Of a DNA stretch of 64,000 nt, positions 24,063-32,979 are shown piece after piece. Location: the NCBI RefSeq assembly GCF_000763295.1, contig NZ_JRJE01000031.1:1-64000 (forward strand). The letters are read 5' to 3'. This DNA comes from Thalassospira australica (GTDB lineage: Bacteria > Pseudomonadota > Alphaproteobacteria > Rhodospirillales > Thalassospiraceae). Both the position numbers and the translations under genes were made by a program. Position 1 is the first letter of the stretch; every line of letters starts with the position of its first letter. The notes under the pieces are model-generated. The model was not told where the DNA came from. It was given only the letters and a program-made list of their open reading frames with translations, and searched no databases.

Positions 24063-25694
24063 ATGCGGTTTGAGCCAACGGAAATCGCACGTCTGTATGG
24101 GCGGTCACGCGTAGGAGTTGTCGTACACAAGGATTTGGAAGCCGTGTATGTCAATGATGCCTATGCGAAGATGGTTGGACGTCGTGATGTGAAGGATTTC
24201 ATGAGTTATCCTGACATGCATCAATACATTCCGCCAAGCTTTCACCACGAGGCAGCCAAGCTTTCCCAAAACTATCAGAAATCCAGCGGTTTTCATGGCT
24301 GGAAGAAGGTTTATAACATCCGAACAGACGGTACTCCTGTCTGGATGGAAATCAGCGATGAAACAGTTGAATGGCAAGATGGCAATGCTGTTCTGACTAC
24401 GGCCCAGGTGATCGATAACGGTACAACGGCGATGCAGGTCGACCATATGCTTGGCCGGTCATTCATCGGCGTGATGGTTCATCGCAATATGTCTGCCCTT
24501 TATGTCAATGAAAGTTTCGCAAGGCTGATGGGGGCGGAAGGTGCCAGCGCGTTCATGGAAAACCCCAATATTTTGCGCTTTATCCCCGAGGAGAGCCGTC
24601 CTAGGGCGATCAGGCATGTCGCAGCGATCCTGAGTGGGGAGCGCCGGGGAGACCGCCATCGGGTACGCGATATTTTAGATGATGGAAGCTCAGTCTGGCG
24701 CGACCTGACCGACGAGCGCATTCTTTGGCATGATGGCAAACCAGCAATTTTGACAACGGCACATGACGTGCGTGATGAAGTCGAAATGAACCAGCAACTG
24801 GTCAGTGCGAAAGCCAGTCTTGAGCAGGCTGTAACTGAAGTGATCAGGATGGTGCCCTCTGCGGTTGCGATGCTTGATGGCGATCTTGACGTTATTCATT
24901 ACAATCATGAGTTTGCGCGCCTTTTCGGGGATGGAAAATCCGATGATGGAGAGCAGACATTTGATATCTCGGCACTTCAAGAGTGCTGTGAGACAATGAA
25001 AATGAATGGTCACGGCCATGCCACGCTTGATGAAATGAAAACACCTTCGGGCCGGATGGCTGATATTCGCATGAATATGATGGAAGGTGGTGGTGTCATG
25101 GTGTCAGCAAGTGACATTACCGACCACAAAAACAAGGAACAACTGCTTGATACCCTTGCATCTACGGATGCACTAACCCGTGCCTTAAATCGGCGCGGCT
25201 TTGAAAGTGCGGTTAGCAGGCTTCGCGAAATTCGCCATCTTAAGGATAAAAGCTGGATCTTTGGTCTGATTGTTCTTGATCTTGATCATTTCAAGACGGT
25301 CAATGACACCTATGGTCATGCGATCGGGGACAGGGTTCTTGAAAAGGTTGCCGATACATTGCGTCAGGCATTGCGTGACGATGATCTTGTGGTGCGTCTT
25401 GGCGGCGAGGAATTTGCTGTTTTACTGCCCTCGGCAACGGCGTCTGTGACCAAACGCATTGGTGAACGGTTGGCCAATATGATCCGCGATATCGAAGTGC
25501 CGACAGACAAGTCAGGCAAGGAAAACGTCAAGATTACTGCAAGCTTCGGTGCGACGGTCGGGGGTGAAGGACGCCAAAAGTTCATCGAACTTTCAGAAGC
25601 GATGAAAATTGCCGACGCGGCAATGTATGCCGCAAAAGAGGCCGGACGTGATCAGATGATTTTCATGGTTGGCGATCCCGAAGCCAATAGCTGA
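24063..25694 (+). CDS. Multi-PAS diguanylate cyclase
   Basis: The 543-residue protein has two tandem duplicated PAS-like domains (about residues 10-125 and 135-250, each with a VxVHxxxxxxYVNxxxAxxxG start and a WxDGxxAxLTTAxxV end), a third PAS-like region (about 265-355) and a C-terminal GGDEF domain (about 365-540). The active loop is GGEEF with the inhibitory-site pattern RxxD just before it (RDDDLVVRLGGEEF). It should make c-di-GMP in response to an unknown small ligand. There is no membrane segment, so the sensor is cytoplasmic. ATG at 24063 is used; a TTG precedes it directly. Confidence 0.9.
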   Translation: MRFEPTEIARLYGRSRVGVVVHKDLEAVYVNDAYAKMVGRRDVKDFMSYPDMHQYIPPSFHHEAAKLSQNYQKSSGFHGWKKVYNIRTDGTPVWMEISDETVEWQDGNAVLTTAQVIDNGTTAMQVDHMLGRSFIGVMVHRNMSALYVNESFARLMGAEGASAFMENPNILRFIPEESRPRAIRHVAAILSGERRGDRHRVRDILDDGSSVWRDLTDERILWHDGKPAILTTAHDVRDEVEMNQQLVSAKASLEQAVTEVIRMVPSAVAMLDGDLDVIHYNHEFARLFGDGKSDDGEQTFDISALQECCETMKMNGHGHATLDEMKTPSGRMADIRMNMMEGGGVMVSASDITDHKNKEQLLDTLASTDALTRALNRRGFESAVSRLREIRHLKDKSWIFGLIVLDLDHFKTVNDTYGHAIGDRVLEKVADTLRQALRDDDLVVRLGGEEFAVLLPSATASVTKRIGERLANMIRDIEVPTDKSGKENVKITASFGATVGGEGRQKFIELSEAMKIADAAMYAAKEAGRDQMIFMVGDPEANS

Positions 25695-25786
25695 TTGGCA
25701 GCTTTTCCATTATTCTACCTGACATATTTCCGATTTCCTGACAGCATTGGCTGCTGGAGATACCCGTTTTATGGTGAGGCATTCAA

Positions 25787-26296
25787 ATGATCATCCGCCC
25801 CATGACTGTGGACGACGCCGCGCGTGTTATTGATATTTATGGACGTGCCATGACCTCCGGCCATGCGACATTCCAAAGCGAACCGGGAACATGGGAAAGC
25901 TGGGATGCAGGGCATCTGGCGGAGTGTCGCTTGGTTGCGTGTGACGGGGATGGTCGGGTTGTCGGTTGGGCCGGATTATCCGGTGTCTCCAACCGTTGCG
26001 TCTATAGTGGAATTGCTGAAATATCGGTTTATGTCGACCCCGACTGTCAAGGTCAGGGGATTGGCAAAATGCTGCTTGCCGAATTGATCAAGACGAGTGA
26101 GGAAAGCGGCATCTGGTCGTTGGAAGCCGGTATCTTCCCCGAAAACGAGGCCAGTATTGCCCTGCATCATAGTCTTGGCTTTGAAACTGTTGGGCGAAAG
26201 CGCGGGCTTGGCCGCATGACATATGGGCCCTTGGCAGGACAATGGCGTGATGTGATGCTTTTACAGCGCCGTAGCACTGTTGTTGGTGTTGAGTAG
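25787..26296 (+). CDS. PAT-like GNAT acetyltransferase
   Basis: The 169-residue protein matches the phosphinothricin/methionine sulfoximine acetyltransferase branch of GNATs. The acetyl-CoA loop is CQGQGIGKMLL, and the C-terminal W-D-x-x-L-L-Q-R-R-S pattern (WRDVMLLQRRS) is the branch signature. It may detoxify glutamine synthetase inhibitors or related amino acid analogues such as arsinothricin. It stands alone after the PAS-GGDEF gene. No arsenic genes are nearby. Confidence 0.88.
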   Translation: MIIRPMTVDDAARVIDIYGRAMTSGHATFQSEPGTWESWDAGHLAECRLVACDGDGRVVGWAGLSGVSNRCVYSGIAEISVYVDPDCQGQGIGKMLLAELIKTSEESGIWSLEAGIFPENEASIALHHSLGFETVGRKRGLGRMTYGPLAGQWRDVMLLQRRSTVVGVE

Positions 26297-26487
26297 CGTG
26301 GCAGATTCTTGCGTATTCGTTCCCATTTGAGCGGGTGGGTGCAAGGATTGCGCAGCAAATTCGTATTTATCCGTGCTTTACGTAAAAACACTTAGATGCG
26401 CTTTAAATTCGTCCTGCAATAAGGTAATTAACAGGTCCTGAGCACAGACAAGCCGCAGATAAAAATCATCAGCAGGAGAGCCCCACC

Positions 26488-27948
26488 GTGAACGAAATTA
26501 GCAAAATCGCCCCCGTCGCCATTTGGGAAAATTTCCAGAAACTTTGCGATACCCCACGTCCGTCGAACAAGGAGGAAGCTGTTCTTAAGCTTCTGGAGGA
26601 AATGGCGGATGACAAGGGCTTTGCGCATTTCCGCGATAGCGGCGAAAACCTTGTGATTACCGTTCCGGCAACGCCTGGTTTTGAGGATCGTAAAATGACG
26701 ATCCTGCAGGCGCATGTCGATATGGTGACGCAGGCCAATTCCGGTTCGACCCACAATTTTGACACCGACCCCATCCGCATGGTTATGGACGGTGAATGGA
26801 TCACGGCTGATAACACCACCCTTGGCGCCGATAACGGCATTGGCGCTGCTGCCATGATGGGTTTCATGACCGAAGAGGGGCTTGAGCATGGGCCGCTGGA
26901 GCTTCTGTTTACGGTTGATGAAGAACGCGGCCTGACGGGAGCAATGAACCTTGAGCCGGGACGCCTGCAGGGTGAAATCCTGCTGAACCTTGATACCGAA
27001 GATGAATACGAACTGTGCGTCGGGTGTGCAGGTGGTGGTGATCTTGTTGCGACCTTTAACTACAATCCGGAGGATGTCGGTGCCGGGCAGACTGCCCGCG
27101 AAATTGCACTGACCGGCCTTAAGGGTGGTCATTCGGGCATCGACATCATCCTTGGTCTTGGTAATGCCAACAAACTGATGGCACGCTTCCTGCGCACGGC
27201 CGTGCGCGATTTTGATGCGCGTATTGTCACGATCAATGCAGGTACGGCACGTAATGCCATTCCGCGAGAATCCTTTGCCACTGTGGTTCTGCCGGAAGGA
27301 AAGGTCGCAGGATTTGATGAGGCACTTGCAGCGTTTTCCAAAGACGTCAAAGGCGAAATCGGTGCGATTGAACCGAACTTTGCGATCAGCGCCAAAGCCA
27401 TTGATGTTCCGGCAACAGCTATGAGCAGTAAGGATTCCAGGGATTTCAACAATGCATGTGTTGGTGCGCCAAACGGTGTCCAGGCCATGAGCACCTCGGT
27501 CGAAGGTGTTGTCGAAACATCCATCAACCTTGCAATTATCAAACTTGCTAACGGCAAGGCGGACGTTACGCTGTCGGCACGCAGTTCGATCAATTCTGCG
27601 CGAGATACCATCCGAGAAGCAGCAACCGCCGTGTTTGAAAATATCGGTGCATCGGTCGCGTGGGGGGATGCCTATCCTGGGTGGAAACCCGATGCCAACA
27701 GCGAAGTGGTTGAACTGATGAAGTCCGTTCACCGCGAGATATTTGGCAAGGAGCCGGAAATTCGCGTGATTCACGCCGGTCTTGAATGCGGCGTTCTGGG
27801 ATCAAAATATCCGCATTGGGATATGGTGTCATTTGGCCCGACCATCAAACGTGCACATAGCCCGGATGAATGTGTTCATGTGCCAAGTGTTGCGCGTTTC
27901 TGGGATTATCTTCTGGCGGCGCTTAAGGCGATTCCGACCAAGGGTTAA
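26488..27948 (+). CDS. pepD: Aminoacyl-histidine dipeptidase (peptidase D)
   Basis: The 486-residue M20-family metallopeptidase cleaves Xaa-His dipeptides. Metal-site and catalytic motifs visible are LQAHVDMV (His-x-Asp), TLGADNGIG, the general base region TVDEERGLTGA and LDTEDE. A lid/dimerisation domain (about 200-390) follows, and the C-terminal His is in SPDECVHVPS. Length equals the E. coli enzyme. Translation starts with GTG, with AGGAG 11 bases before it. A strong hairpin terminates it. Confidence 0.94.
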   Translation: MNEISKIAPVAIWENFQKLCDTPRPSNKEEAVLKLLEEMADDKGFAHFRDSGENLVITVPATPGFEDRKMTILQAHVDMVTQANSGSTHNFDTDPIRMVMDGEWITADNTTLGADNGIGAAAMMGFMTEEGLEHGPLELLFTVDEERGLTGAMNLEPGRLQGEILLNLDTEDEYELCVGCAGGGDLVATFNYNPEDVGAGQTAREIALTGLKGGHSGIDIILGLGNANKLMARFLRTAVRDFDARIVTINAGTARNAIPRESFATVVLPEGKVAGFDEALAAFSKDVKGEIGAIEPNFAISAKAIDVPATAMSSKDSRDFNNACVGAPNGVQAMSTSVEGVVETSINLAIIKLANGKADVTLSARSSINSARDTIREAATAVFENIGASVAWGDAYPGWKPDANSEVVELMKSVHREIFGKEPEIRVIHAGLECGVLGSKYPHWDMVSFGPTIKRAHSPDECVHVPSVARFWDYLLAALKAIPTKG

Positions 27949-27980
27949 ATCCGGAAAGTTCAATCGTAAGACGTGATATG

Positions 27981-28019
27981 TGCGACTGACCGATTATTTT
28001 GGTCAGTCGCATTTGTTTT
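27981..28019. terminator. Shared terminator of pepD and the J-domain gene
   Basis: An 11-bp perfect stem TGCGACTGACC / GGTCAGTCGCA encloses GATTATTTT, followed on the + side by TTTGTTTT. Its right arm encodes the final codons and TGA of the leftward J-domain gene. Confidence 0.85.
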
Positions 28020-29364
28020 GGGCGCACCAGGCATCGCGGGCTTCTGCACCATTGCCGGGAACAAGTGCATCAAGGTTCACAAACCCGTTTTCACCTATGC
28101 TGGTTTCTATCTCGATCCAGAAGCCCTGACTGTCACCGGCGACATATACGGTTTCAAACCGTGTCAGGCGGCGAATGATGGTGTCATTGACACTCGGGCC
28201 GTCGCGCAGGTTCAAAAGTTCCCGGTCCACATAATAGGGATCGCGTTCCTCGCCGATCAAATCCTTGACCTGACGGGTGATTTCACTGCCCTGACGGGCA
28301 ACAATATCGGGGATGTCGCGGGTGACAAAGCCCTGTCCGGGACCAAAGGCAACAAGGGCAGCAAAAATCAGGACGAAAAGCGGGCTTAGATGCATCAATG
28401 CATCCAGCATTCCCGCACGTTTCCATTCGTCGCGAACGCGCCGTGGTTGGGTGCCGTCGTCCAGTCGGCGCAGGTTCGCACGAATTTGTTCGGCAAGAGC
28501 GGATCGATTGGCGCCAACAAAATCAAGGGCCTGCATCAAGACCGCACGTGCGAGTGGTTTGTTGCCGGAGCGCTCAAAAGCATTCGCCTGATGAAACAGC
28601 ATCCTTGAGTTGCCTTCAGGCGGGAAGGTGCCGCCGCGCATATTGCCAAGAATGGCTTTCCAGGCCGGAATGAAACTTTTCCAGCCCCAAAATCCCCGAA
28701 GCCAGGTTTTGAAACTGGCCCGAAGTGCCATCCTTTTGGCCCCTTTGGGCGCAAGATTGGCCGTGACGGTTTCAGTGCGGCATTTGTTCAAAAAGCCACG
28801 GACTATTTTGAATTCAACTTGTCGGGGTTGGGCGGAAACAACGCCGGTGACGGCGCATTGTATGAATCCTTGGGCATTGGGTTCGGTTTTTTTGTGATGA
28901 TGACGGCGTGCACCCGGGGGGATGTTGCTTTTGCGCGCGTTGTTTTTTGCCTGTTGCTCGCGATAGGCCTGATTGGCGCGGGCAACTTTTTCCTCGGGGC
29001 TTTCCTTTGCCTTTTCCTGTTTGCGTCCAGATCCTGCGAAGCCCTGTTTGGTGCGGTTGGCATTTTGGGCCCCCGCCGCATTGTGGCCATAGCCCTTGGC
29101 GGTTGACCGGGCTGTGCCATCATTGTTGCGTGCTTTGTTGTTGGTCGCACCGCCACCAGCCTGTGGAGGTGGTTTGCGTTCACCGATCAGGATTTCATAG
29201 GCCTCGGTAATGTCCTTGAATTTGTCTTCCGAGTCCGGGTCCGTATTGCGATCAGGATGATGTTCAAATGCCAGTTTGCGGTAGGCGAGTTTGATCTCCT
29301 TTGCGCTTGCACCCGGCGCAATGTTCAGCATGCGATAATAAACGCCGAGGCGGTCGGTACTCAT
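28003..29364 (-). CDS. Membrane J-domain protein with C-terminal SH3-like domain
   Basis: The 453-residue protein starts with a J domain (residues 7-70) containing the HPD tripeptide at 36-38. A long Gly/Asn/Lys-rich basic linker (about 75-165) follows, then a middle domain of unknown type (about 165-315). A hydrophobic segment near 322-346 and a C-terminal bacterial SH3-like domain (about 378-435, LNLRDGPSVNDTIIRRL...FWIEI) complete it. The J domain should stimulate a DnaK, and the SH3-like part may face the periplasm and bind peptidoglycan. I know of no studied protein with this exact order. It ends in the shared terminator with pepD. Confidence 0.82.
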   Translation of the reverse strand: MSTDRLGVYYRMLNIAPGASAKEIKLAYRKLAFEHHPDRNTDPDSEDKFKDITEAYEILIGERKPPPQAGGGATNNKARNNDGTARSTAKGYGHNAAGAQNANRTKQGFAGSGRKQEKAKESPEEKVARANQAYREQQAKNNARKSNIPPGARRHHHKKTEPNAQGFIQCAVTGVVSAQPRQVEFKIVRGFLNKCRTETVTANLAPKGAKRMALRASFKTWLRGFWGWKSFIPAWKAILGNMRGGTFPPEGNSRMLFHQANAFERSGNKPLARAVLMQALDFVGANRSALAEQIRANLRRLDDGTQPRRVRDEWKRAGMLDALMHLSPLFVLIFAALVAFGPGQGFVTRDIPDIVARQGSEITRQVKDLIGEERDPYYVDRELLNLRDGPSVNDTIIRRLTRFETVYVAGDSQGFWIEIETSIGENGFVNLDALVPGNGAEARDAWCAQNKCD

Positions 29365-29514
29365 GAGTAAAGAAAATTCCTGTCAAGACATGCTTCCCGG
29401 CGCGGGAAACAGGCATATATCGGTTTTATCACTGGCAATTAACAAGGCAATCATATGATTGAAATCTTAACACGTTGTCACTTTTGACTAATTGCCATAT
29501 TTTGCAAGGATCAC

Positions 29515-30606
29515 TTGGCGCGAATTGCGAACAGACGGGTAGACGGATTGAAACTCAAATTTTGGCAACGTAAGTCCGATGCGGTCGATGAAATGTCCGA
29601 AGAGGACGACATGTCCGCTGGCGTGTCCGAAGAAGAGGCCCCGGAATTCCAAATGCCGCCCGGCCATCATCTGAGCCTGGGGACACGGTTGCGTGCCAAG
29701 TGGGAAGGGTATGACGACCCCGTCGAGTATTATCTGCTTCAGCTTGAAATCGATGCCTATGCCGATTGGCTGCGCAAAATGCGTCTTTGGTTGGCCCGTC
29801 CGGTGGAACCGGAACTTGGCGAACTTGATCTTGATGATGAGATCGGGCGATGGCCGCCCGAACGTATTCGCCTTTACGACAAGCTGTTTGATCACGGCAT
29901 CATGATCCCGGGCGGACATGAGTATGCGCTTGAACTGGCCAAGCCGCTTGCGCTGGACGAAACGCTCAGTTGTCTTGAAATCGGTGCACGACTAGGGGGG
30001 GTAGCACGCGTTTTGGCTGACCGGCTGGGCGTTTGGGTTACGGCCTATGAAGCTGATGGGGAATTGGCACTTCTGGGGATGGAGCGGTCGGTACAGGCAG
30101 GTGCTCAAAAGAAAGTCCCTGTACAGACATTTGATCCCGCGCAGCCAGACCTTCGCAAGGGATATTTCAATGTCGTCTATTCGTTCGGGGAGCTGTTCAA
30201 AGTCCCTGGCAAAGAAGCCTTTCTTGAGGCGTTGGCAGGTACCTTGCGAGAACATGGGCAGATTTTGCTAACCGATTATGTTCTGACGCGCGATCTTGAT
30301 GAAAATGAAATAGCGGCATGGTCCAAACTTGAAGACGAGGATCTTCATCCTTGGACGGCACAGGAATACAAAACGCATCTGGGGCAGCTTAAATTTGATA
30401 TCCGCATTGCCAAAGATGAGTCGGAAACGCATCTGAAACATATCAAATTGTCTTGGATGACTCTGCTTTCGGACATTCAGAAGTCCGGTTTGGACCCCGA
30501 TATCATGGATTATCTGGTTCCAGAGATGGAAATGTGGATGAATCGTGTGAAAATGCTTGAAAATGGATCGCTAGCCTTTTATCGGTTCTACGCAACAATC
30601 AACTGA
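29515..30606 (+). CDS. Class I SAM-dependent methyltransferase-like protein
   Basis: The 363-residue protein has a polar, acidic N-terminal region (about residues 20-60) and a central Rossmann-type methyltransferase domain. Motif I is variant (LEIGARLGGVARVLADRLG), followed by VTAYEAD and the late motif FNVVYSFGELFKV. The substrate is not visible. The start is uncertain: TTG at 29515 (AAGGA four bases upstream) or TTG at 29548 (MKLKFWQ). No good ATG exists before residue 27. It is followed by rpmJ after a separate promoter. Confidence 0.72.
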   Translation: MARIANRRVDGLKLKFWQRKSDAVDEMSEEDDMSAGVSEEEAPEFQMPPGHHLSLGTRLRAKWEGYDDPVEYYLLQLEIDAYADWLRKMRLWLARPVEPELGELDLDDEIGRWPPERIRLYDKLFDHGIMIPGGHEYALELAKPLALDETLSCLEIGARLGGVARVLADRLGVWVTAYEADGELALLGMERSVQAGAQKKVPVQTFDPAQPDLRKGYFNVVYSFGELFKVPGKEAFLEALAGTLREHGQILLTDYVLTRDLDENEIAAWSKLEDEDLHPWTAQEYKTHLGQLKFDIRIAKDESETHLKHIKLSWMTLLSDIQKSGLDPDIMDYLVPEMEMWMNRVKMLENGSLAFYRFYATIN

Positions 30607-30684
30607 TTGCTCAAGTTTCAGACTGCTGCGGGCGAGGTGGAAGAGGTTTGTTCCAATTTCTGTCGCCGCAACCTGTTTTAGGTG

Positions 30685-30713
30685 TTGACAGGGGCATGTC
30701 GTACTTCTATTTT
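30685..30713 (+). promoter_or_regulatory. Sigma70-type promoter for rpmJ
   Basis: A perfect -35 TTGACA is followed by 17 bases and TATTTT as -10. The start site would be about 35 bases before the L36 ATG at 30755. Confidence 0.75.
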
Positions 30714-30754
30714 CCGGCTTCCTCGAAGGGGCCAAGTTTCTAAGGTTTAAGATT

Positions 30755-30880
30755 ATGAAGATCCGGAACTCATTGAAATCCGCGAAGCTGCGGGAAAAAG
30801 GCTGCCGTATCGTGCGCCGCCGTGGCCGCGTATACGTGATCAATAAAAAGAACCCGCGTTTCAAGGCGCGCCAGGGTTAA
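30755..30880 (+). CDS. rpmJ: 50S ribosomal protein L36
   Basis: A 41-codon gene encodes [17 protein letters not shown] at the start and [15 protein letters not shown] at the end, matching alphaproteobacterial L36. Only one cysteine is left, so the C-C-C-H zinc ribbon is absent and this is the zinc-free form. It has its own sigma70 promoter and a strong terminator, so it is an independent transcript. Confidence 0.97.
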   Translation: MKIRNSLKSAKLREKGCRIVRRRGRVYVINKKNPRFKARQG

Positions 30881-30909
30881 TTCCCGGTACCTTGTTCTCA
30901 AAGGTTTAC

Positions 30910-30949
30910 AAAACGCCGCATTGGTTCACCCAATGCGGCGTTTTGCTTT
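30910..30949. terminator. Strong bidirectional terminator
   Basis: A 15-bp perfect stem AAAACGCCGCATTGG and its complement encloses TTCAC; A and T runs allow termination in both directions, for rpmJ and for the leftward cyclase. Confidence 0.9.
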
Positions 30950-30967
30950 AGAGCGCGACGCGCTCTA

Positions 30968-32854
30968 TTAGGCCTGGTCTGCGGGTTTTGGCAGGTTAAG
31001 CTCCACGCCATCAATGGGAACGGTGTAAACCGATGACGGCGTGCTGCGGCCACGCAGCATGACTTCCTTGACCAGAATGGTTTCCTCGGGATTTGACATC
31101 TGTTCGCGGGTGGTTTCCCCGATGAGGATTTTGGTACCCAGTTCCTTGTTCATCGCCTCAAGGCGGGCGGCACTGTTAACAGCGTCACCATTCACCGTGA
31201 ATGTGAGGCGATCTGGTGCGCCAACATTGCCAGCAACCAATTCGCCCGTGTTCACACCACAGCGGCACGTCAGAGACTGGCCAAGAAACGTCTGGCTATG
31301 TGCAAGTTGCTGAATCTCTATGGCGGACTTTACGGCAAGGTCCGCGTGGTTCGGCTGATCATCGACGGCGTTAAAGACAGCAAGAACAGCATCACCCTGA
31401 AATTGGGTGATGATGCCTTTGTTCGTTTCGATGATCGCGGTTGTCTTGGCGAAATAGGCATTCAAAACATCCACGACGTTTTGCGGGTCGGCGTTCTCGC
31501 ACATGCTGGTGAAGCCCTGCAAATCAACAAACAGAATGCTGGCGATGCATTTGCGCGATGGAATGGCGCCTGTGTCATCAGTTGATTGCAAAAGTGTCTG
31601 GGCGATGGGCGTTGGCAGAAACTTGCCAAATAGACGCCCGATACGTTCGCGGTCCTTTATGGTTGCAACCATTTGATTGAACGAGTTTGATGCGTCATCG
31701 AATTCGCGGATCAGGTTGCCGGGAAGAGACGGCAGGTCATTGATGTCTTCGGTTCCGAGTTGGCGGTTGGCTCGCGATATTCGTTTTAGTGGCCGGGAGA
31801 AGAGAAGGGCAATGACAGCCGCTGCGATGATCGCGCTGATCAGAACAACTATTCCAATGACCCCAAGCTGATCCAATCGTTGAATTCCGTCGGCAAAGAT
31901 CGACGGCGAAAAATGCATGCCCATGGTGATGGGGGTGCTTGCAAACTTGTCTGCTGGCTGCGTAATGATGAAATGATCCCGGTCGTCGACTTTAACGTGA
32001 TGAATGACAATCGGCCGGTCGTCCGGGCTTTGCATTTCCCGGCCAAAATCAATTTCATTCCATAGGTCTAACTTGGCAAGAACAGGATCATTTATGTCGC
32101 TTGCGCTTGGCAGGGCGCTGAGTGCCTCTTCAAGGGTTTTGGCGACAAACGGGGGGCTGTCGTTACCTGTCCGGGTGTTTTGCCAGGCAATCAGCCCCGG
32201 GTGGGCGATAAGCCGGTCACCAATCATGATGAATCCTGTGCGGCCGTCGCCGGTATTGCGGGTGTCGAGTTCGTGCGAAAGTCCGGGCAAAGTCAGGTAC
32301 TGCATCAGTAAGCCAAGATACTGGCCATTTTGATAAACCGGGGATGCTTCGCCGATCACAACCTGTTTGAGCTGATTATGCCAGAAGGGGAAAATGGCCT
32401 GACTAGTTGCGGGCCCTGCGAGCGGTAGCTGTTCCACCAGACGTGTTTCTATAAGGTCCGCAGGGCCTTTTATCAGCTTTTTTGTTTGTGGATTGTACCC
32501 CAAAAAGGTGCCTTCGGGCGATGCAAACCCAATTGCTGCGATATCACTTTCACCGGCGATATATGCTGTTGCATCGTTTTGCCAAAACCGTGCATCACGA
32601 AGATCAAGCTGGTTCTTTGCGACTTTCTCGATAATGTGGTTGTTGCGCTGTGCCAGTCTGTTCATGCGCGTGTCAACCGCGCGCTGGGCATCGGCAAGGT
32701 CGTCGCGGCTCATCGATATCCAAAGGTCGAGTGTGTTATCCTGGGCTGTTTTCAGGCCAAAATAAACAGCCACCCCAACACCCGACACGCTGGTTATGAT
32801 CAAACCGGCGAGCAAAACGACAAAAATGGAAAAGCGCTGACTGCTTCTTTGCAT
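30968..32854 (-). CDS. Membrane class III nucleotide cyclase (paralogue A)
   Basis: The 628-residue protein has an N-terminal membrane helix (about 8-32), a long periplasmic sensor region (about 35-325, Cache-like), a second helix (about 330-355), a HAMP linker (FSRPLKRISRANRQLG) and a C-terminal class III cyclase domain (about 430-610). Metal-binding Asp444 (FVDLQGF) and Asp488 (FQGDAV) and the transition-state pair Asn560/Arg564 (VNSAARLE) are present. The usual adenine-selecting Lys position reads Gln (TQFQGD), so cAMP versus cGMP is open. It is about half identical in pattern to the neighbouring cyclase and probably arose by tandem duplication. Confidence 0.9.
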   Translation of the reverse strand: MQRSSQRFSIFVVLLAGLIITSVSGVGVAVYFGLKTAQDNTLDLWISMSRDDLADAQRAVDTRMNRLAQRNNHIIEKVAKNQLDLRDARFWQNDATAYIAGESDIAAIGFASPEGTFLGYNPQTKKLIKGPADLIETRLVEQLPLAGPATSQAIFPFWHNQLKQVVIGEASPVYQNGQYLGLLMQYLTLPGLSHELDTRNTGDGRTGFIMIGDRLIAHPGLIAWQNTRTGNDSPPFVAKTLEEALSALPSASDINDPVLAKLDLWNEIDFGREMQSPDDRPIVIHHVKVDDRDHFIITQPADKFASTPITMGMHFSPSIFADGIQRLDQLGVIGIVVLISAIIAAAVIALLFSRPLKRISRANRQLGTEDINDLPSLPGNLIREFDDASNSFNQMVATIKDRERIGRLFGKFLPTPIAQTLLQSTDDTGAIPSRKCIASILFVDLQGFTSMCENADPQNVVDVLNAYFAKTTAIIETNKGIITQFQGDAVLAVFNAVDDQPNHADLAVKSAIEIQQLAHSQTFLGQSLTCRCGVNTGELVAGNVGAPDRLTFTVNGDAVNSAARLEAMNKELGTKILIGETTREQMSNPEETILVKEVMLRGRSTPSSVYTVPIDGVELNLPKPADQA

Positions 32855-32979
32855 CTAATGTCTTTCTAAAATCCAAGTATGCGTCAATTTGGCAGTGCAT
32901 ATCGAAACACCACCGTGTTGCAGCCTATTGGATGAAACTGTTCGTTGAAAGAATTTCGGTGTTTCTGTCTGTTTTGACT

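Noticed and set aside
26428-27774. 448-codon leftward frame opposite pepD
   Set aside because: Long antisense frame from codon bias; pepD has complete M20 motifs, a ribosome site and a terminator.
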